35,969 bases of DNA, taken from positions 1-35,969 of the forward strand of contig PMIJ01000081.1 in assembly GCA_003157015.1 (NCBI GenBank), written 5' to 3'. Position numbers and translations under genes: made by a program. The notes beneath the pieces are model-generated. The model did no database searches. It saw only the letters and a list, made by a program, of their open reading frames with translations, and was not told where the DNA came from. Origin of the DNA: Bacteroidales bacterium. GTDB lineage: Bacteria > Bacteroidota > Bacteroidia > Bacteroidales > VadinHA17. This document shows, piece by piece, positions 33,992 to 35,969 of this stretch (position 1 is the first letter of the stretch; each line of letters begins with the position of its first letter).

Positions 33992-35623
33992 TTATCTTAC
34001 TTCCACAGTCTTCAGATCAATTCTATTAAGAACTTTATACACCGGGTAGGGATTATATCCTGGTCCCCACTGAGGAACAATGTACCTGTCAAAATAATTC
34101 CAGAACACCAACCCATCATTCGACTGAGGTTCAAACAAATATGCTGCAAGATTTCCAAGTGGCTGGGCAGTTCTGACAACAATTGTACCTGCAGGGAAAT
34201 CAACAGTTGCATCGGTAAACTTACCTCCAATGGTGTTATTATAATGACCCTGGTTCAGCTTTGCTGCTCCTTTAAGATCTGTGATCTCAAATTGCTGTAC
34301 TGCAATTTTTGTATCCACTGAAAGTTTTTCCAGCTTAATGCCATGAATCTTTATGAGATCAGTTATAGCCGGATCGTTTATTGTTAAAAGGTATGCAAAG
34401 GGAAATCTGACATTTTTAGTTGGAAAATAATCAATATAGTATGGAACAGTTACATCCTTCTGCCTGTCGGTTCTTTTGTAATTCTTTCTTCCATTGGCTT
34501 CATTTATTATCTCCGCCTCATAAGTTCTTATAGTAACCTTTTGCGCCGAAGGACGCACCTTGTAATCTATAGCAAATGAGTCAGAAACAGCAGGATTCTC
34601 ACCGCGGGCTATTGTCCTTTTGTCAGCGTCATTCAGCATACTTTTAATGTCGGACTTATTTGAGGCTATGTACTCGATCAAAGAATTTATAAGGTAATAA
34701 CAACCCATAACTCTCGATTTGAAATCGGAATAGACATAATTTTCATTCAGTATTCCAAGTCGGTTCCGTATGCCGAAATAATTAACTATGTAACGAGGTT
34801 CGGAAGCGTCCAGTACCCAGCCTTTTCCTGGATCCATCATATCAAAGAACTCCCCGTAGAAACAGTTCTCTATCTTATACTTTTCAGACAGCGTCTTTGA
34901 AATTTCAGGCATCATCTTATCACGCATATAGGCAATCAGGGAATTATCACCATCAGGATTGACCATCCATGTAAATGTAGTCGGTTCAACATGATAAGAG
35001 CCGTCAGTTGTGTGACAATCCATAAACACAGCGGGATCCCATTTGTTGAAAACGTTGGTCAGTATTCCCCTGACTTCAGGTGATTCGGCTTTCATTGCAT
35101 CGCGGTTCAGGTCAAGAAACTGACCGTTATATCTCACTCCCACGCCGTTAACCGGCCCATTCTGATAAGTTCTGTTTAGAGGACTGATCTTCTCATTTCC
35201 ATCAGGGTTAAAGAGCGGACAGATAAGCAATACAACATTTTTAAGGATGGCGGGGTTTTTATCCCGTAGCAAATCGCGTACATACATCAGAGTTGCCTCT
35301 TTGCCTTCAACTTCACCTGCATGAATATTTGCCTGTATATAAACGACAATTCTTTTATCCTTTATAATGTCTTTCGGGGACTTTGGCAAAGGATTTCCGA
35401 TAATCATGAGGGGAACTTCCCTTCCTTCAACCGAGGTAGCAATATTCTCGATGCGGATATAAGGAGAGGATTTGCGCAATTGATCCATGAAAGTTCTAAC
35501 ATCGTTATAATCAGAGGTCGATTTAAAATCAGATTTTTCTGCTACAGTCTTAAGATCGACCTGTCCGTTGACCCCCAGATAAATAAAGATAAATGCGAAC
35601 CAGGAAATTAAGAGCCTTTTCAT
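33992..35623 (-). CDS. M14-family zinc carboxypeptidase, secreted
   Basis: A 543-residue protein with a signal peptide (MKRLLISWFAFIFIYLGVNG). The peptidase domain has the zinc ligands H101 and E104 in NIHAGEVEGKE, then FNPDGNE (138-144), DLNRD (171-175) and the third zinc ligand H204 in FMDCHTTDG. The C-terminal part (about 330-543) is a beta-rich extension. Family members cleave C-terminal residues or modify peptides in the periplasm; specificity is not readable. The gene is convergent with GH53. Confidence 0.85.
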   Translation of the reverse strand: MKRLLISWFAFIFIYLGVNGQVDLKTVAEKSDFKSTSDYNDVRTFMDQLRKSSPYIRIENIATSVEGREVPLMIIGNPLPKSPKDIIKDKRIVVYIQANIHAGEVEGKEATLMYVRDLLRDKNPAILKNVVLLICPLFNPDGNEKISPLNRTYQNGPVNGVGVRYNGQFLDLNRDAMKAESPEVRGILTNVFNKWDPAVFMDCHTTDGSYHVEPTTFTWMVNPDGDNSLIAYMRDKMMPEISKTLSEKYKIENCFYGEFFDMMDPGKGWVLDASEPRYIVNYFGIRNRLGILNENYVYSDFKSRVMGCYYLINSLIEYIASNKSDIKSMLNDADKRTIARGENPAVSDSFAIDYKVRPSAQKVTIRTYEAEIINEANGRKNYKRTDRQKDVTVPYYIDYFPTKNVRFPFAYLLTINDPAITDLIKIHGIKLEKLSVDTKIAVQQFEITDLKGAAKLNQGHYNNTIGGKFTDATVDFPAGTIVVRTAQPLGNLAAYLFEPQSNDGLVFWNYFDRYIVPQWGPGYNPYPVYKVLNRIDLKTVEVR

Positions 35624-35880
35624 ATTGATATGATATTTACAATTAAGGAGGTAAAAGTAGAAATATTATTAAACTGTTATCAAAAAGATTATAACAATAC
35701 GAATGTTGGACATTATTATACACAGCTTTGCGAATACTGAAGTAATAATCAAGGCATTTCAAGCTTCAGAACTGATACTTCTGACCATGGACAGCTGTTA
35801 AGATCAGAATATTATAAAATAATTTAGATTATTTCAATATTAATACCTATCTTGCGCCATTAATTTAAAAACAGAATAAA

Positions 35881-35969
35881 ATGAACAAAGGAACAGTGAA
35901 ATTTTTCAACGTATCAAAAGGATTCGGATTCATTAAAGATGCAGATTCGGATAATGAATATTTTGTACA
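35881..35969 (+). CDS. Cold-shock (CspA-family) protein, 3' end outside window
   Basis: Only the first 29 codons are in the window. They read MNKGTVKFFNVSKGFGFI followed by KDADSDNEYFV, with the RNP1 motif KGFGFI at residues 13-18, which identifies the CspA OB-fold nucleic-acid chaperone. Upstream are 257 bp without another gene; a TATCTTGC-like box is near 35847-35854. Cold-shock genes often have long 5' leaders, which would fit. Confidence 0.88.
   Translation, partial: MNKGTVKFFNVSKGFGFIKDADSDNEYFV

Overview
The window looks like a piece of a Bacteroidetes (probably Bacteroidales-like) chromosome. This is inferred from several features. Secreted enzymes carry Bacteroidetes-style signal peptides and Tat-type leaders. 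There is an OmpA-like protein, a degenerate-Nudix (NrtR-like) sugar regulator and many glycoside hydrolases. Promoter-like TAnnTTTG boxes are present and Shine-Dalgarno sequences are largely absent. I cannot name the genus.

The window has two parts. Bases 1 to about 13,850 are a genomic island, visibly AT-richer from about 3.4 kb to 12 kb, and its left end lies outside the window. Its right edge is marked by a tyrosine recombinase (12096-13721, minus), three 12-bp direct repeats, and a copy of the last 21 bases of a tRNA that fits tRNA-Asp (13830-13850). The tRNA's presumed own terminator follows directly. The intact tRNA should therefore sit to the left of the window. The island cargo reads like defence genes: two consecutive Schlafen-group-3/DUF2075 helicases (the second with an N-terminal PD-(D/E)XK nuclease-like region); a tight four-gene minus-strand operon (HIT-family nucleotide hydrolase/transferase, ThiL/AIR-synthase-like kinase, alpha/alpha-toroid protein with two C-terminal membrane helices, HD-phosphohydrolase fused to a DNA methyltransferase); a protein with a HEPN-type RX4H motif; and an Mrr-like restriction endonuclease.

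The four-gene operon is the best candidate for an undescribed system. Its genes are separated by 2-3 bases or overlap by 4. Three of the four products carry nucleotide-handling domains, one of them joined to a DNA methylase, and the fourth looks membrane-anchored. I recognise no named defence system with this composition, and the function is inference.

Bases 13,850 to the end are ordinary chromosome with higher GC. Region by region: a GH2 beta-galactosidase-like enzyme with an upstream Nudix-type regulator, divergent from a GH3 enzyme (14.2-19.7 kb); a small membrane protein, a zinc-ribbon protein and an OmpA-family protein (19.8-21.7 kb); a Tat-exported GH5 enzyme (21.8-23.0 kb); two Tat-exported sugar-metabolism proteins, a Gfo/Idh/MocA oxidoreductase and a TIM-barrel isomerase-like protein (23.2-25.6 kb); an LtaS-family membrane sulfatase/phosphotransferase and a secreted protein of unknown function (25.7-28.4 kb); a cysteine-rich 4Fe-4S protein (28.6-29.9 kb) and a Yip1-like membrane protein; biosynthetic arginine decarboxylase speA (30.7-32.6 kb); a GH53 endo-galactanase (32.8-33.9 kb); an M14 zinc carboxypeptidase (34.0-35.6 kb); and the start of a cold-shock protein at the right edge. 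GH53 and GH2 together suggest breakdown of galactan-type plant polysaccharide, but no SusC/SusD pair is present, so this is not a canonical polysaccharide utilisation locus.

No complete tRNA, rRNA, CRISPR array or insertion-sequence transposase was seen.
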